From DAHVFY01 sp040388665 (GTDB taxonomy: Bacteria > Chlamydiota > Chlamydiia > Chlamydiales > Rhabdochlamydiaceae): a stretch of DNA of 64,000 bases. Location of the stretch: NCBI GenBank assembly GCA_040388665.1, contig JAZKBL010000012.1, positions 70,253 to 134,252 on the forward strand, read 5' to 3'. Shown here in pieces: positions 51,649-60,312 of this stretch; position 1 is the stretch's first letter, and every line of letters starts with the position of its first letter. The position numbers and the translations under genes are program-made. The notes beneath the pieces are model-generated. The model did no database searches. It was not told the origin of the DNA and saw only the letters and a program-made list of their open reading frames with translations.

Positions 51649-52395
51649 ATGAATATAATACTTCCCATTGCGCGTCCGCCATGGACAGGTCTTGGCAAAA
51701 GACTAGAAAGCTTGTGTCGCAAGGCTCTTTACGATTTCAACTTGCTTGAAGGCGTTTCTAAAATTACCGTTGCTTTAAGTGGTGGCAAGGACAGCCTTAC
51801 ACTTCTTTTTTTATTGAAAGCGATTTCAGGAAAGGGCTTTCCTGAATTGGAAATTCATGCAGTGCATGTAGGCGGCGCATTTTCTTGCGGAGCTGGAATT
51901 AGCGAAAAATTTTTAGAAGACATTTGTAAAGAACTTGGTGTTAATTTCATCACATGCACGTCAACGCAAAAAAGAGAAACGCTTGCCTGTTATAGTTGCT
52001 CTAGAGAAAGAAGGCGTTTAATTTTTGAAGCTGCTAAAAGTGTGGGCTCTACAACGATTGCATTTGGACATCACCGCGATGACAGCGTGCAAACGCTTCT
52101 GATGAATCTTCTTCACAAAGGGGAATTTGCAGCAAATCTTCCTAAAGTCCCGATGCATGATTACGGAATCACGATCATTCGTCCTCTTATTCTTGTCAGC
52201 GAAAACGAGATCCGAGAATTTGCACGCAACCACGGATTTGCACGTATTCTTTGCCAATGTCCCGTCGGACAAAACTCGATGCGCAAACAAGTGGAATCTC
52301 TTCTAAAGGAAATGGAAGCGCTTTTTCCTAACGCAAGACAGAATCTCAGCACAGCAGGGCTTAACTACGGATCGCAAAAAGCCCTATTGAAATAA
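51649..52395 (+). CDS. ttcA: TtcA-like tRNA 2-thiocytidine synthetase (PP-loop ATPase)
   Basis: 248 residues. The PP-loop SGGKDS lies at 44-49; CYSCSRERR and the later CQCPVG supply the cysteines that hold the catalytic iron-sulfur cluster in TtcA. FGHHRDDSVQTLLMNLLHKG is the family's central signature. TtcA thiolates C32 of certain tRNAs. The protein is shorter than E. coli TtcA at the C-terminus, but all catalytic parts are present. Cytoplasmic. It precedes the PutP gene by 37 bp. Confidence 0.88.
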   Translation: MNIILPIARPPWTGLGKRLESLCRKALYDFNLLEGVSKITVALSGGKDSLTLLFLLKAISGKGFPELEIHAVHVGGAFSCGAGISEKFLEDICKELGVNFITCTSTQKRETLACYSCSRERRRLIFEAAKSVGSTTIAFGHHRDDSVQTLLMNLLHKGEFAANLPKVPMHDYGITIIRPLILVSENEIREFARNHGFARILCQCPVGQNSMRKQVESLLKEMEALFPNARQNLSTAGLNYGSQKALLK

Positions 52396-52432
52396 CTTGA
52401 TATTTAGCTAACGGACTGTCATAAATAGAATT

Positions 52433-53869
52433 ATGTATATCTATGAACTCTCAGCAATCGTTATCTATCTTGCTATTCTATTAGGGATAGGTTACTTCTC
52501 TTATCAAAAACACTTATCTGCTGCAGATTTTATCATCGGAAGCAGATCCTTAAACTATTGGTTAACGGCACTTGCTGCGCATGCAAGCGATATGAGCAGC
52601 TGGCTCTTTATGGGATACCCTGCACTTATTTTAACCAAAGGCATGCCCGGTGCTTGGGCAGGCATTGGTCTTATTTGCGGCATGTACTTAAATTGGCAGT
52701 TCATTGCCCCTAAAATTCGTGTAGCAACAGAGCAGTTCAACAGCCTTACATTTTCTTCATTTTTTGAAAGTAGACTTGCTGACACAAGCGGCCTTATCCG
52801 GATTTTTACCGCAGTCATTCTCGTCTTCTTTTATACGACATACATTTCTTCTGGGCTTGTAGGCCTTGGATTACTTCTTGAAACGCTCTTTAATCTCGAT
52901 TATACAATCGGCATTTTGATAGGAATTCTTGTAGTTGTTCCTTACGTGTTTACAGGAGGCTACGTCACTCTTGCCTGGATCGATTTATTCCAGGGGATAT
53001 TCCTCATGTGCGTTGTGATTTTTGTCCCTTTTTATGTCTTACCTCAGATCGGTGGCTTTGCAGGAGTCTCGCAAGCAATGCAAGTAAAAGCGTTATCCAC
53101 CTCATTGCTCCCCGATTTTTCTGCCATGTCTTTACTGGCTATTGTCTTTACAGCGGCAAGCTGGGGCCTTGGCTACTTTGGCCAGCCTCACATTATCACC
53201 AAGTTTATGGGAATCAAAAATGTTCATGAAATGCCAAAATCTAAGTATGTTGGTATGACATGGATGGTTCTTTCTTTAAGCGCCGCCACTCTCGTTGGGC
53301 TGGTGGGTATCGCTTTCTTTAAAACAGACCTTCACGACTCTGAGCAGGTATTTATTCAAATGGTGCGGCAAGTATTCCCTCCTTTTGTCATAGGGTTTAT
53401 TCTTTGCGCTGTTCTTGCTGCCACAATTAATGCAATGAGCTCTCAAGTGCTTGTCCTCTCCTCTAGTTTAACAGAGGATTTTTACAAGCGTTTGATCCGA
53501 AAAAATGCGACATCCAAGGAATTGCTTCTCGTTTCGCGTCTAGGTGTTGTCGTTGTCTCTTTTGTTGCCTTTGTGATCGCTTATGGACAATTTAGTACCA
53601 TTTACACATTGGTTCTTTACGCTTGGTCAGGGCTTGGCTCTTCTTTTGGACCGCTACTTATCCTTTCTCTCTACTCAAAACAAGTCAATAAATACGGAGC
53701 TTGGGCAGGTGTTCTTTCCGGAGGAATTATGGCGGCCACCTGGCCTTATTTTAATAAATTTTTTACATTACAAATCCCTGCCATGATTATGGGCTTTAGT
53801 TTAGGGATGATCGCCATCCTCGTCGTATCAAGGCTCACGAGACACAAAGTCTTTCAGAAAATGAGTTAA
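52433..53869 (+). CDS. putP: Sodium/proline symporter (SSS family)
   Basis: 478 residues, about twelve to thirteen helices. AAHASDMSSWLFMGYPALI is the sodium/solute site of helix 2 in PutP, FFESRLADTSGLIRIFTA the SSS signature loop, and INAMSSQVLVLSSSLTEDFY near 330-350 the second SSS motif. Imports proline with Na+, useful for an intracellular bacterium that scavenges amino acids. Inner membrane. Followed by a palindromic element rather than a simple terminator. Confidence 0.92.
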   Translation: MYIYELSAIVIYLAILLGIGYFSYQKHLSAADFIIGSRSLNYWLTALAAHASDMSSWLFMGYPALILTKGMPGAWAGIGLICGMYLNWQFIAPKIRVATEQFNSLTFSSFFESRLADTSGLIRIFTAVILVFFYTTYISSGLVGLGLLLETLFNLDYTIGILIGILVVVPYVFTGGYVTLAWIDLFQGIFLMCVVIFVPFYVLPQIGGFAGVSQAMQVKALSTSLLPDFSAMSLLAIVFTAASWGLGYFGQPHIITKFMGIKNVHEMPKSKYVGMTWMVLSLSAATLVGLVGIAFFKTDLHDSEQVFIQMVRQVFPPFVIGFILCAVLAATINAMSSQVLVLSSSLTEDFYKRLIRKNATSKELLLVSRLGVVVVSFVAFVIAYGQFSTIYTLVLYAWSGLGSSFGPLLILSLYSKQVNKYGAWAGVLSGGIMAATWPYFNKFFTLQIPAMIMGFSLGMIAILVVSRLTRHKVFQKMS

Positions 53870-53886
53870 ACTAGTACACTCTACCT

Positions 53887-54053
53887 CATGAGCCTATCCC
53901 ACTATTCTAAGAATTCGCTTTTTGCGTCTTTTTTCCTATTTTTCAGAGCTTCTTTTCGGTCTACTTGTTCAAGTATGTCTCGCAAAGAAGTTCTGAAAAA
54001 TAGAAAAGAATCCATCAAAAATCAAAATCTTGAAATAGTGGGATAGGCTCATG
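53887..54053. repeat. 167-bp palindromic MITE-like element overlapping the surE start
   Basis: Outer arms are a perfect 20-bp inverted repeat, CATGAGCCTATCCCACTATT at 53887-53906 and its complement at 54034-54053. Inside, CTATTTTTCAGA-CTTCTTT recurs inverted (about 53936-53954 and 53984-54004), giving a long imperfect hairpin. The last three bases of the right arm are the surE ATG, so the element supplies that gene's leader. No ORF inside. It is unrelated in sequence to the palindrome at 8678. Confidence 0.75.
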
Positions 54054-54827
54054 ACAAAAAAACCTCGTATTTTGATTATTAATGATGATGGGATCCATGC
54101 TCCTGGACTAAAACACCTATGGAATGCTGTATCTACGATTGGCGATGTGAGCATCGTAGCGCCAGCTAGTGAAAAATCAGGCGTTGGAGTTTCGATCACA
54201 CTGTATTCGCCTCTTCACATAGAGTCTGTTACCTGGGAAAAAAACACTCCTGCATGGAAAGTCACAGGAACTCCTGCGGACTGCGTGCGTATGGCTGTAA
54301 GTGTCGTCCTCAAAGATAAACCAGACCTCATTGTATCAGGAATCAATAAAGGGTCAAATTCTGGAAAAACAGCTCTTTTTAGCGGCACTGTAGGCGGTGT
54401 CATTGAAGGCGTCTTGCGCGGCATCCCAGGAATTGCGTTTTCTTGCGAAGATTTCCAAAATCCAGATTATGCTGCAACCGAAAAGCACATTTCACAGATT
54501 GTGGATCATCTTCTAGAACATCCGACGACAAAAGGAACTTTCCTTAATGTCAACTTTCCAGACAAAAAAGAGTTCAAAGGACTCAAACTCGCTAGACAAG
54601 GTCGTGGATATTGGATCGAAGATCCTGAAGCACGAGAGCACCCTGATGGCCACACGTATTATTGGCTTGGTGGTCAGTGGGGACATCATGAAGAGCATGA
54701 TGACAGCGATGTCAAACTTCTTTCTGAAGGATATATTACAGCTGTGCCGATCCATGTAGAAGAACTCACCGATCACACTTTCTTAAACTCCAGAAAACAC
54801 CTTTTTGAGAACCTATTTACCCTTTAA
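54051..54827 (+). CDS. surE: 5'/3'-nucleotidase SurE
   Basis: Metal-dependent nucleoside monophosphate phosphatase, 258 residues. INDDGIHAPGL at 10-20 with the metal Asp pair, VSGINKGSNSG near 100 with the metal Asn, and TGTPADCVRMAV are the SurE signatures. The ATG is the end of the palindromic element's arm and the leader has GGGATAGG five bases upstream as ribosome-binding site. Cytoplasmic; survival in stationary or stress phase by family precedent. Overlaps the convergent lipoprotein gene by 15 bp. Confidence 0.94.
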   Translation: MTKKPRILIINDDGIHAPGLKHLWNAVSTIGDVSIVAPASEKSGVGVSITLYSPLHIESVTWEKNTPAWKVTGTPADCVRMAVSVVLKDKPDLIVSGINKGSNSGKTALFSGTVGGVIEGVLRGIPGIAFSCEDFQNPDYAATEKHISQIVDHLLEHPTTKGTFLNVNFPDKKEFKGLKLARQGRGYWIEDPEAREHPDGHTYYWLGGQWGHHEEHDDSDVKLLSEGYITAVPIHVEELTDHTFLNSRKHLFENLFTL

Positions 54828-55220
54828 GAGTTGCCTGGTAAAGTTTTTTTCGAAAACATCTAGACGCAACAAGGCTTCGTGCTGAGCCTCTTCAATAAGA
54901 ACTCTACCTCCCTCAAGAGCATAAATCCTTTGAAGCTCTGCACGTAACGCTTCACTCTGAAGACCCTCGTACAAACTGCCATCTTCTGGATGATTCGCTT
55001 GATATACGCGGGCCTCCACCACAAGATCAACAAGATTTTCAAATTCTTTTTTTAAATGAGGCATTACTTTTACAAGCTCTTCTCTAGAATGCACTTGTTG
55101 AAATTCTTTTACCAATTTTCGGCAAAGCGCATCTCCTTCCTTCTGATAATCCTCTAAAGAATTAGGCGCACAGCTACTAAGACACAGCAAAATACAGCAT
55201 AATCTTTTCAACCTAAACAC
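54813..55220 (-). CDS. Small lipoprotein of unknown function
   Basis: 135 residues with a lipoprotein signal RLCCILLCLSSCAPN: the L-S-S-C lipobox predicts lipidation at Cys17. The mature part is a charged all-helical domain (DYQKEGDALCRKLVKEFQ, MPHLKKEFENLVDLVVEA). Not recognised; similar short helical lipoproteins occur in chlamydiae. It starts 13 bp inside the end of the VanX-like gene, so the two are cotranscribed and both act in the envelope. Confidence 0.82.
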   Translation of the reverse strand: MFRLKRLCCILLCLSSCAPNSLEDYQKEGDALCRKLVKEFQQVHSREELVKVMPHLKKEFENLVDLVVEARVYQANHPEDGSLYEGLQSEALRAELQRIYALEGGRVLIEEAQHEALLRLDVFEKNFTRQLLKGK

Positions 55221-55765
55221 TCCAAAGAGAGATCTTCGATCGGATAAGACTTCCAGTCTGCATCATCAAAATGCCACCATTCTGTAGGCAACCCGATAAA
55301 GCCTTCTTCTGCCATCATCATTTCTAAAAGATTCCGATTTTTAAGCGCTTCTTCAGGGAGATCCATACAGCTCCGATGCGCTTTTTCTGAAAACGTATCA
55401 AATAAGGTCGGCATTATAAGCTCTTTACCATACGCATCTACAAGAGTAACGTCTACAGCAGCTCCTCGATTATGCTTAGAACCGGTCGCTGGATTAGCGA
55501 TATATCGATTATCTGGCAAAAGATCCCAAAAAAGTTTTTGCACACTAAGAGGCCTATACCCATCCCAAACCTTCAAGCCAAGCTCTCTCTTTTCAAGATG
55601 CTCTTGGATACGATGTAGTTTTTCAGCAACCTTCTTACGCACATAACACTTGGAAACAGGATAAAGCGCTTTCCCCATAAAGTTATCGTCTGTCGCATAA
55701 CGAATATCCATCAAAATACGAGGGGAAACTTTCGCGAGTTCGACAAATTCCATTTCTAATTCCAT
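55208..55765 (-). CDS. ddpX: D-alanyl-D-alanine dipeptidase (VanX/DdpX family)
   Basis: Zn-dependent hydrolysis of D-Ala-D-Ala. 185 residues from the ATG at 55765 (AAGGAG seven bases upstream). VWDGYRPLSVQKLFW, SKHNRGAAVDVTLVD with the zinc His and Asp, and LPTEWWHFDDADW with the catalytic Glu and zinc His are all present. In chlamydia-like bacteria such an enzyme may recycle peptidoglycan dipeptide or adjust precursor pools. No signal peptide from this start, so probably cytoplasmic. A 63-residue upstream extension of the frame lacks a ribosome-binding site. Confidence 0.92.
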   Translation of the reverse strand: MELEMEFVELAKVSPRILMDIRYATDDNFMGKALYPVSKCYVRKKVAEKLHRIQEHLEKRELGLKVWDGYRPLSVQKLFWDLLPDNRYIANPATGSKHNRGAAVDVTLVDAYGKELIMPTLFDTFSEKAHRSCMDLPEEALKNRNLLEMMMAEEGFIGLPTEWWHFDDADWKSYPIEDLSLECLG

Positions 55766-55827
55766 AGAGGTCTCCTTTGTATACACAATACGAGATTTTT
55801 TTTCTCGCAGCAAGTGATCATTTTGCA

Positions 55828-55856
55828 TTGCTTAAATTCGTGCGGTATTGTATATT
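55828..55856 (+). promoter_or_regulatory. Promoter of the tRNA-Val/tRNA-Asp unit
   Basis: TTGCTT (55828-55833), a 17-bp spacer and TATATT (55851-55856), 16 bp before the first tRNA base. Confidence 0.5.
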
Positions 55857-55872
55857 ATGTACTTCATTGTTA

Positions 55873-55945
55873 GGGCGTATAGCTCAGTTGGTAGAGCTCC
55901 TGTCTTACACACAGGTGGTCATAGGTTCGAGTCCTTTTGCGCCCA
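55873..55945 (+). tRNA. tRNA-Val (TAC)
   Basis: 73 nt. Acceptor stem GGGCGTA / TGCGCCC, D arm AGCTCAGTTGGTAGAGCT, anticodon TAC in GTCTTACACAC, T loop GTTCGAGTC. Same strand as tRNA-Asp 40 bp downstream. Confidence 0.95.
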
Positions 55946-55985
55946 AGTTTACATAACGGCAAACGTAAGTTGTGCCCACTCCATT

Positions 55986-56059
55986 GCGGGAGTAGTTCAA
56001 TTGGTTAGAGCACCGCCCTGTCACGGCGGAAGTTGCGGGTTCGAGCCCCGTCTCCCGCG
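55986..56059 (+). tRNA. tRNA-Asp (GTC)
   Basis: 74 nt. Acceptor stem GCGGGAG / CTCCCGC with discriminator G (typical for Asp), anticodon GTC in CCCTGTCACGG, T loop GTTCGAGCC. Confidence 0.95.
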
Positions 56060-56126
56060 CATTTTTTACTGTACAACCAAACATCTTGAGTACTATCATA
56101 AAAATTGAAAACTAAGACTAGACAAT

Positions 56127-57038
56127 ATGCCCGTTGCTAAAACAAAAATGAAAATCTTTCTGCACCATGCATCCAGCTTTACATGGATTGCAATAGGAGC
56201 GTTTTTAGCGGCTGTTGCTGTGCAGATTTTTCTCCTTCCCAACCAACTTATTGACGGCGGCATTGTCGGCATCTCCCTGATTTTAGCTAGGCTTTTTGGC
56301 GAAGGCTATCTTTCCTTTTTCCTAATCGCTCTAACGATGCCTTTCCTCTTTTTAGCCTACCGCTACATCCGCAGTACGTTCGTTATCCACATGCTAGTAG
56401 CAGTGCTGCTTTTTGCCGGTTTTCTTGCAGTGTTGCGCCTTGCACCTCCCTTCACAAGCGATCCTCTTGAAATCATCGTCTTTGGCGGCGCCATTTTAGG
56501 GATTGGCTGTGGCCTTATTATACGACATGGAGGATGTTTAGACGGCACAGAAATTTTAGCGATCATCATTAACCGTAAAAAAGGGTTCACAGTCGGGCAG
56601 GTCGTTCTATTCATCAATGTTTTCGTATTTGCAGCATACGGCTACCTCTTTCAGGATTGGCATATCGCTCTCCGCTCTCTTATGATGTACATTGTCGCTT
56701 TCAAAATGATTGATATCGTGATTGTTGGACTTGATGAGCTTAAATCTGTTATGATCATCTCATCGTCTCCCAAAGCTCTTTCCGATGTGATCATGAATGA
56801 GCTAGGCCTAGGCCTTACCATCATGCATGGCAAAGGCGGTTTTTCTGGAACAGCAAAAGAGATCTTGTTTATCATCGTTGAACGCCTTGATCTTGCAGAA
56901 CTAAAAGAAATTGTCCTTCGCGAAGATCCCATGGCCTTTATGGCCATTGAAAATCTGCACGAGGTTGTCTACGGAGATCACGCCTACCTTCCTCATAAGA
57001 AAAAACTCCGCGGTAAAGGTCTTAAAAAACCTATTTAA
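56127..57038 (+). CDS. YitT/DUF2179-type membrane protein
   Basis: 303 residues. Five to six N-terminal helices with FLLPNQLIDGGIVGISLIL and GIGCGLIIRHGGCLDGTEIL (the YitT family's two glycine-rich signatures), then a cytoplasmic DUF2179 domain of ~90 residues (GLTIMHGKGGFSG, LFIIVERLDLAELKEIV). YitT proteins are of unknown transport or regulatory function. The start ATG has only a weak leader. Convergent 4-bp overlap with the rfbA gene. Confidence 0.9.
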   Translation: MPVAKTKMKIFLHHASSFTWIAIGAFLAAVAVQIFLLPNQLIDGGIVGISLILARLFGEGYLSFFLIALTMPFLFLAYRYIRSTFVIHMLVAVLLFAGFLAVLRLAPPFTSDPLEIIVFGGAILGIGCGLIIRHGGCLDGTEILAIIINRKKGFTVGQVVLFINVFVFAAYGYLFQDWHIALRSLMMYIVAFKMIDIVIVGLDELKSVMIISSSPKALSDVIMNELGLGLTIMHGKGGFSGTAKEILFIIVERLDLAELKEIVLREDPMAFMAIENLHEVVYGDHAYLPHKKKLRGKGLKKPI

Positions 57039-57916
57039 ACATGTACAGCATTTATCTTCATGAGCTGCTTGAGATATGTGCCGTATTCGCTTTTGGAGTG
57101 CTGAAAGACAAGGCGTGCAAATTGCTCCTCATTGATAAATCCCATATTTAAAGCAATTTCTTCTAGACAGGCAATCTTGATCCCCTGCCTTTCTTGAATC
57201 GTCTGAACGTAATTGGACGCTTTGTGAAGCGCATCGTGGGTGCCAGTGTCAAGCCACGCAAATCCGCGCCCAAGAAGACGCACCTCAAGATCACCTCTAC
57301 GAAGATAGCTCAAATTCACATCTGTGATCTCAAGCTCACCTCGCTTTGAAGGTTTTAAAGACTTGGCAATTTCAATAGCATCGTTGTCGTAAAAATAAAG
57401 TCCCGTTACAGCGTAAGATGTTGGAGGTATTTCTGGTTTTTCGATGATGTCTAACACTTTACCTGTAGGATCAAAATCAATCACGCCATAGCGCTCAGGA
57501 TCTTTTACTTCATAACCAAAAATCGTAGCTCCTGTACTCGAAGAAAGAGGCGACGCCATTAAGGATTTAAGATCATGGCCGTAAAAAATGTTATCTCCAA
57601 GAATCAAAGCCATGCAGTCCCCTTTTACAAAGGAGTCTGCCAAAATGAGCGCCTGAGCGATTCCTTCAGGAGCCTCTTGAGCTATATAAGAAAAAGAAAG
57701 CCCAAGATGCGCACCATCGCCAAAAAGACTATGAAAACGGGGAAGGTCTTCTGGTGTTGAAATGATCAGTATCTCTTGAATTCCTGCATACATGAGTGTC
57801 GCAAGCGGATAATAAATCATCGGCTTATCAAAAACAGGAAGAAGTTGTTTACAAACTACCTGTGTCACAGGAAAAAGGCGCGTCCCTCTTCCTCCAGCTA
57901 AAATAATTCCTTTCAC
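57035..57916 (-). CDS. rfbA: Glucose-1-phosphate thymidylyltransferase
   Basis: Makes dTDP-glucose from dTTP and glucose-1-phosphate, first step to dTDP-rhamnose. 293 residues with the nucleotide-binding LAGGRGTRLFP at 6-16, KQLLPVFDKPMIYYPLATLM, LGDNIFYGH and RGELEITDVN, all RmlA-specific. No rfbB, rfbC or rfbD in the window. Last gene of the leftward block; its start overlaps the hpt stop by 4 bp, so it is coupled to hpt. Confidence 0.95.
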   Translation of the reverse strand: MKGIILAGGRGTRLFPVTQVVCKQLLPVFDKPMIYYPLATLMYAGIQEILIISTPEDLPRFHSLFGDGAHLGLSFSYIAQEAPEGIAQALILADSFVKGDCMALILGDNIFYGHDLKSLMASPLSSSTGATIFGYEVKDPERYGVIDFDPTGKVLDIIEKPEIPPTSYAVTGLYFYDNDAIEIAKSLKPSKRGELEITDVNLSYLRRGDLEVRLLGRGFAWLDTGTHDALHKASNYVQTIQERQGIKIACLEEIALNMGFINEEQFARLVFQHSKSEYGTYLKQLMKINAVHV

Positions 57917-58443
57917 AGATTAGCCATTGTGTAGATCCCCGGAAGTCCACGATAATGTTCTTTGTAATCAAGACCATATCCTACAACAAAACGGTTTTCT
58001 ATTTCAAAAAGAACGTAATCGGGCGTGTAATTCACTGTGCGTTCCACTTTTTTAGAAAGAAGAACAAGTGACTTAAGAGTTATTGGCTGCAGCTTTTTAA
58101 ACTGATTGACGATCTCAGTAAGCGTTGTTCCTGAATCAAAAATATCATCCACAACAAGCACATTTTTTCCAGTGACATTCATCGCTTCTAGACCCGTAAT
58201 GATAAGATCTCCTCGCTCTACCCCTCGAGCACCATAGCTACTTCCACGTACAAATTCTAAAGAACATGGAGAAGAAAGGTGGCGAATGAGATCAGCCACA
58301 AGACAAATGGCGCCTTTCATCACAATGACAATGACAATTTCTTGCCCTGCGTAATCATGATCAAGCTGTTTAGCAACAGAAGAGATTTTTTTCAAAATCT
58401 CTTCTTCAGAAATTACGACTTCAAGCTTATCCCTTGTTTCCAT
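57913..58443 (-). CDS. hpt: Hypoxanthine phosphoribosyltransferase
   Basis: Purine salvage: converts hypoxanthine or guanine and PRPP to IMP or GMP. 176 residues; the PRPP motif VLVVDDIFDSGTTLTEIV lies near 96-113, the flexible-loop tyrosine in SSYGARG, and the purine-specific FVVGYGLDYKEHYRGLP at the end. Salvage suits an intracellular bacterium. Starts 17 bp inside the end of accC; cytoplasmic. Confidence 0.94.
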   Translation of the reverse strand: METRDKLEVVISEEEILKKISSVAKQLDHDYAGQEIVIVIVMKGAICLVADLIRHLSSPCSLEFVRGSSYGARGVERGDLIITGLEAMNVTGKNVLVVDDIFDSGTTLTEIVNQFKKLQPITLKSLVLLSKKVERTVNYTPDYVLFEIENRFVVGYGLDYKEHYRGLPGIYTMANL

Positions 58444-59794
58444 GGAAAGTACAGCCTTCCGCGAGGAGTTGGTCGATATAATTAATGAAATAATCTGAGT
58501 TCAAAAATCTAGGGTCTTCAAGCATATGAAGATGAAAAGGAATAGTCGAATGAACTCCACCAATATGAAACTCTTTTAATGCGCGTTTTGTAACAGCAAT
58601 CGCCTCTTCTCTATCTTTGCCTCGCACGATCAGCTTAGCAATCATTGAGTCATAATTAGGGGGAATTCTATACCCGGAATAGCAAGCGCTATCAACGCGG
58701 ACATGCGGTCCGCCAGGCGGAATATAATACTCAAGGTTGCCAGGAGATGGAGCAAAATTGCGCGCTGGATCTTCAGCATTAATCCTGCATTGAATAATGT
58801 GTCCAGTAAATGTAATATCTTTCTGCTTGAACTTGAGCTTCTCACCCATTGCAATTTTAATCTGCTCTCGAACAAGATCAATCCCTGTTAACTCTTCTGT
58901 TACCGTATGCTCTACTTGGATACGCGTATTCACTTCCATGAAATAAAAGCGCTTCTCTTCATCAAGAAGGAATTCAACTGTTCCTACAGAGTAATAGCCG
59001 GCAGCACGCACAATATTAACAGCACTTTCCCCTATCTTTTTGCGTAAAGCTTCTGTCAAAACGGGACTTGGAGCCTCTTCAATCAACTTTTGACGTCGTC
59101 TTTGAATCGTGCAATCTCTTTCTCCTAAATGGACGTAATTTCCATACTTATCGCCCATAATTTGCACTTCAATATGCCTTGGATTGACAACCATCCGCTC
59201 TAAGTAAACGTCAGGATTGTTAAAACTTGACTCCGCTTCAGCGCGAGCTGCAGAAAATTGACGAGTAAATTCTTCTGGATCGTAGGCTATTCTAATCCCC
59301 TTCCCCCCACCTCCTGCGGACGCTTTAATAAAAACAGGAAAGCCGATTTTTTTTGCTTCTTTTAGCGCGGTATTGACATCCTCTACGATACCTTCAGAAC
59401 CGGGAATAACGGGACATTTCACACTTTTTGCAGTAGCCTTAGCTTGAGCTTTGTCTCCCAAAAGTGCGATCGTAGCGGCAGATGGACCGATGAACGTAAC
59501 GCCGCAACTTTCACAAATTGACGCAAAATTAGCATTCTCACTCAAAAAACCATAGCCGGGATGTATCGCATCGGCACCTGTAATTTCACAAGCAGAAAGA
59601 ATGTTTGCTGTTTTTAAATAAGATTTTTGAGAAGGTGGCTCTCCTATGCAAATTGCTTCATCTGCGTGCAATACGTGCAGAGCTTCAGCATCTGCTTGAG
59701 AGTATACGGCTACAGTTTGTAGCCCTAAATCGTGACAGGCACGGATAATTCTAACAGCAATTTCGCCACGATTGGCAATAAGAACTTTGCGCAT
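58427..59794 (-). CDS. accC: Acetyl-CoA carboxylase, biotin carboxylase subunit
   Basis: ATP-dependent carboxylation of biotin on AccB. 455 residues, the full family length. RKVLIANRGEIAVRIIRACH at the N-terminus, IHPGYGFLSENANFA, ATP-grasp loop KASAGGGGKGIRI, GERDCTIQRRRQKLIEEAPS and FYFMEVNTRIQVEHTVTEE are all intact. Follows accB by 22 bp, as in Chlamydia, where efp-accB-accC are also consecutive. First step of fatty acid synthesis; the carboxyltransferase genes are elsewhere. Confidence 0.97.
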   Translation of the reverse strand: MRKVLIANRGEIAVRIIRACHDLGLQTVAVYSQADAEALHVLHADEAICIGEPPSQKSYLKTANILSACEITGADAIHPGYGFLSENANFASICESCGVTFIGPSAATIALLGDKAQAKATAKSVKCPVIPGSEGIVEDVNTALKEAKKIGFPVFIKASAGGGGKGIRIAYDPEEFTRQFSAARAEAESSFNNPDVYLERMVVNPRHIEVQIMGDKYGNYVHLGERDCTIQRRRQKLIEEAPSPVLTEALRKKIGESAVNIVRAAGYYSVGTVEFLLDEEKRFYFMEVNTRIQVEHTVTEELTGIDLVREQIKIAMGEKLKFKQKDITFTGHIIQCRINAEDPARNFAPSPGNLEYYIPPGGPHVRVDSACYSGYRIPPNYDSMIAKLIVRGKDREEAIAVTKRALKEFHIGGVHSTIPFHLHMLEDPRFLNSDYFINYIDQLLAEGCTFHGNKG

Positions 59795-59816
59795 AATAGT
59801 CTACTGATAACCTAAA

Positions 59817-60308
59817 TTAAACAATTCGGAACAATTTCGTTGCAAACTCAACCGGATGAGCATTCTCAACACAGACTTCAGCAATCTTACCGCTCACTCC
59901 AGCTTTTACTTCATTCATCACTTTCATTGCTTCGATAATACAAAGAACTGTGTTTTCATCGACACTGTCACCCACTTTAACAAGAGGTGGATCGTCAGGA
60001 GAAGAAGTTGCGTAGAAAGTGCCCACCATCGGTGACGTCACATACTTGCCTTCAACCTTCACATCTTCTTTTGCTTTGATAGGAGATTCTTCATGATGCC
60101 TTGAAGTTACCACGGGAGCTGCCACGTGAATAGGTGCAGAAAAACGGGTTTGCGGAACATCTTCCCGAGGAGGATAAAAATGCCCCTGAGGCTGTTCATC
60201 ATGCCTTTCTAAAAGAAGCTCATAACCTGTCTTCTCTTTAATACTCAGCTTTTTAATTCCCGCTCGACCCATGGCAGTCATGAGTTCTTTAATCTGTTTG
60301 AGGTCCAT
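59817..60308 (-). CDS. accB: Acetyl-CoA carboxylase, biotin carboxyl carrier protein
   Basis: 163 residues from the ATG at 60308, four bases after the efp stop. N-terminal helix MDLKQIKELMTAMGRAGIKK, a proline- and histidine-rich linker (~50-85), then the biotinyl domain with the EAMKVMNEV biotinylation site (Lys in A-M-K-V/M) near residue 124. Biotin is attached by a BPL encoded elsewhere. The longer frame to 60473 overlaps efp and is not the gene. Operon with efp and accC. Confidence 0.96.
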   Translation of the reverse strand: MDLKQIKELMTAMGRAGIKKLSIKEKTGYELLLERHDEQPQGHFYPPREDVPQTRFSAPIHVAAPVVTSRHHEESPIKAKEDVKVEGKYVTSPMVGTFYATSSPDDPPLVKVGDSVDENTVLCIIEAMKVMNEVKAGVSGKIAEVCVENAHPVEFATKLFRIV

Positions 60309-60312
60309 AAAA

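Noticed and set aside
55848..56108. 86-codon frame on the plus strand
   Set aside because: It covers tRNA-Val and tRNA-Asp on the same strand; an accidental frame.
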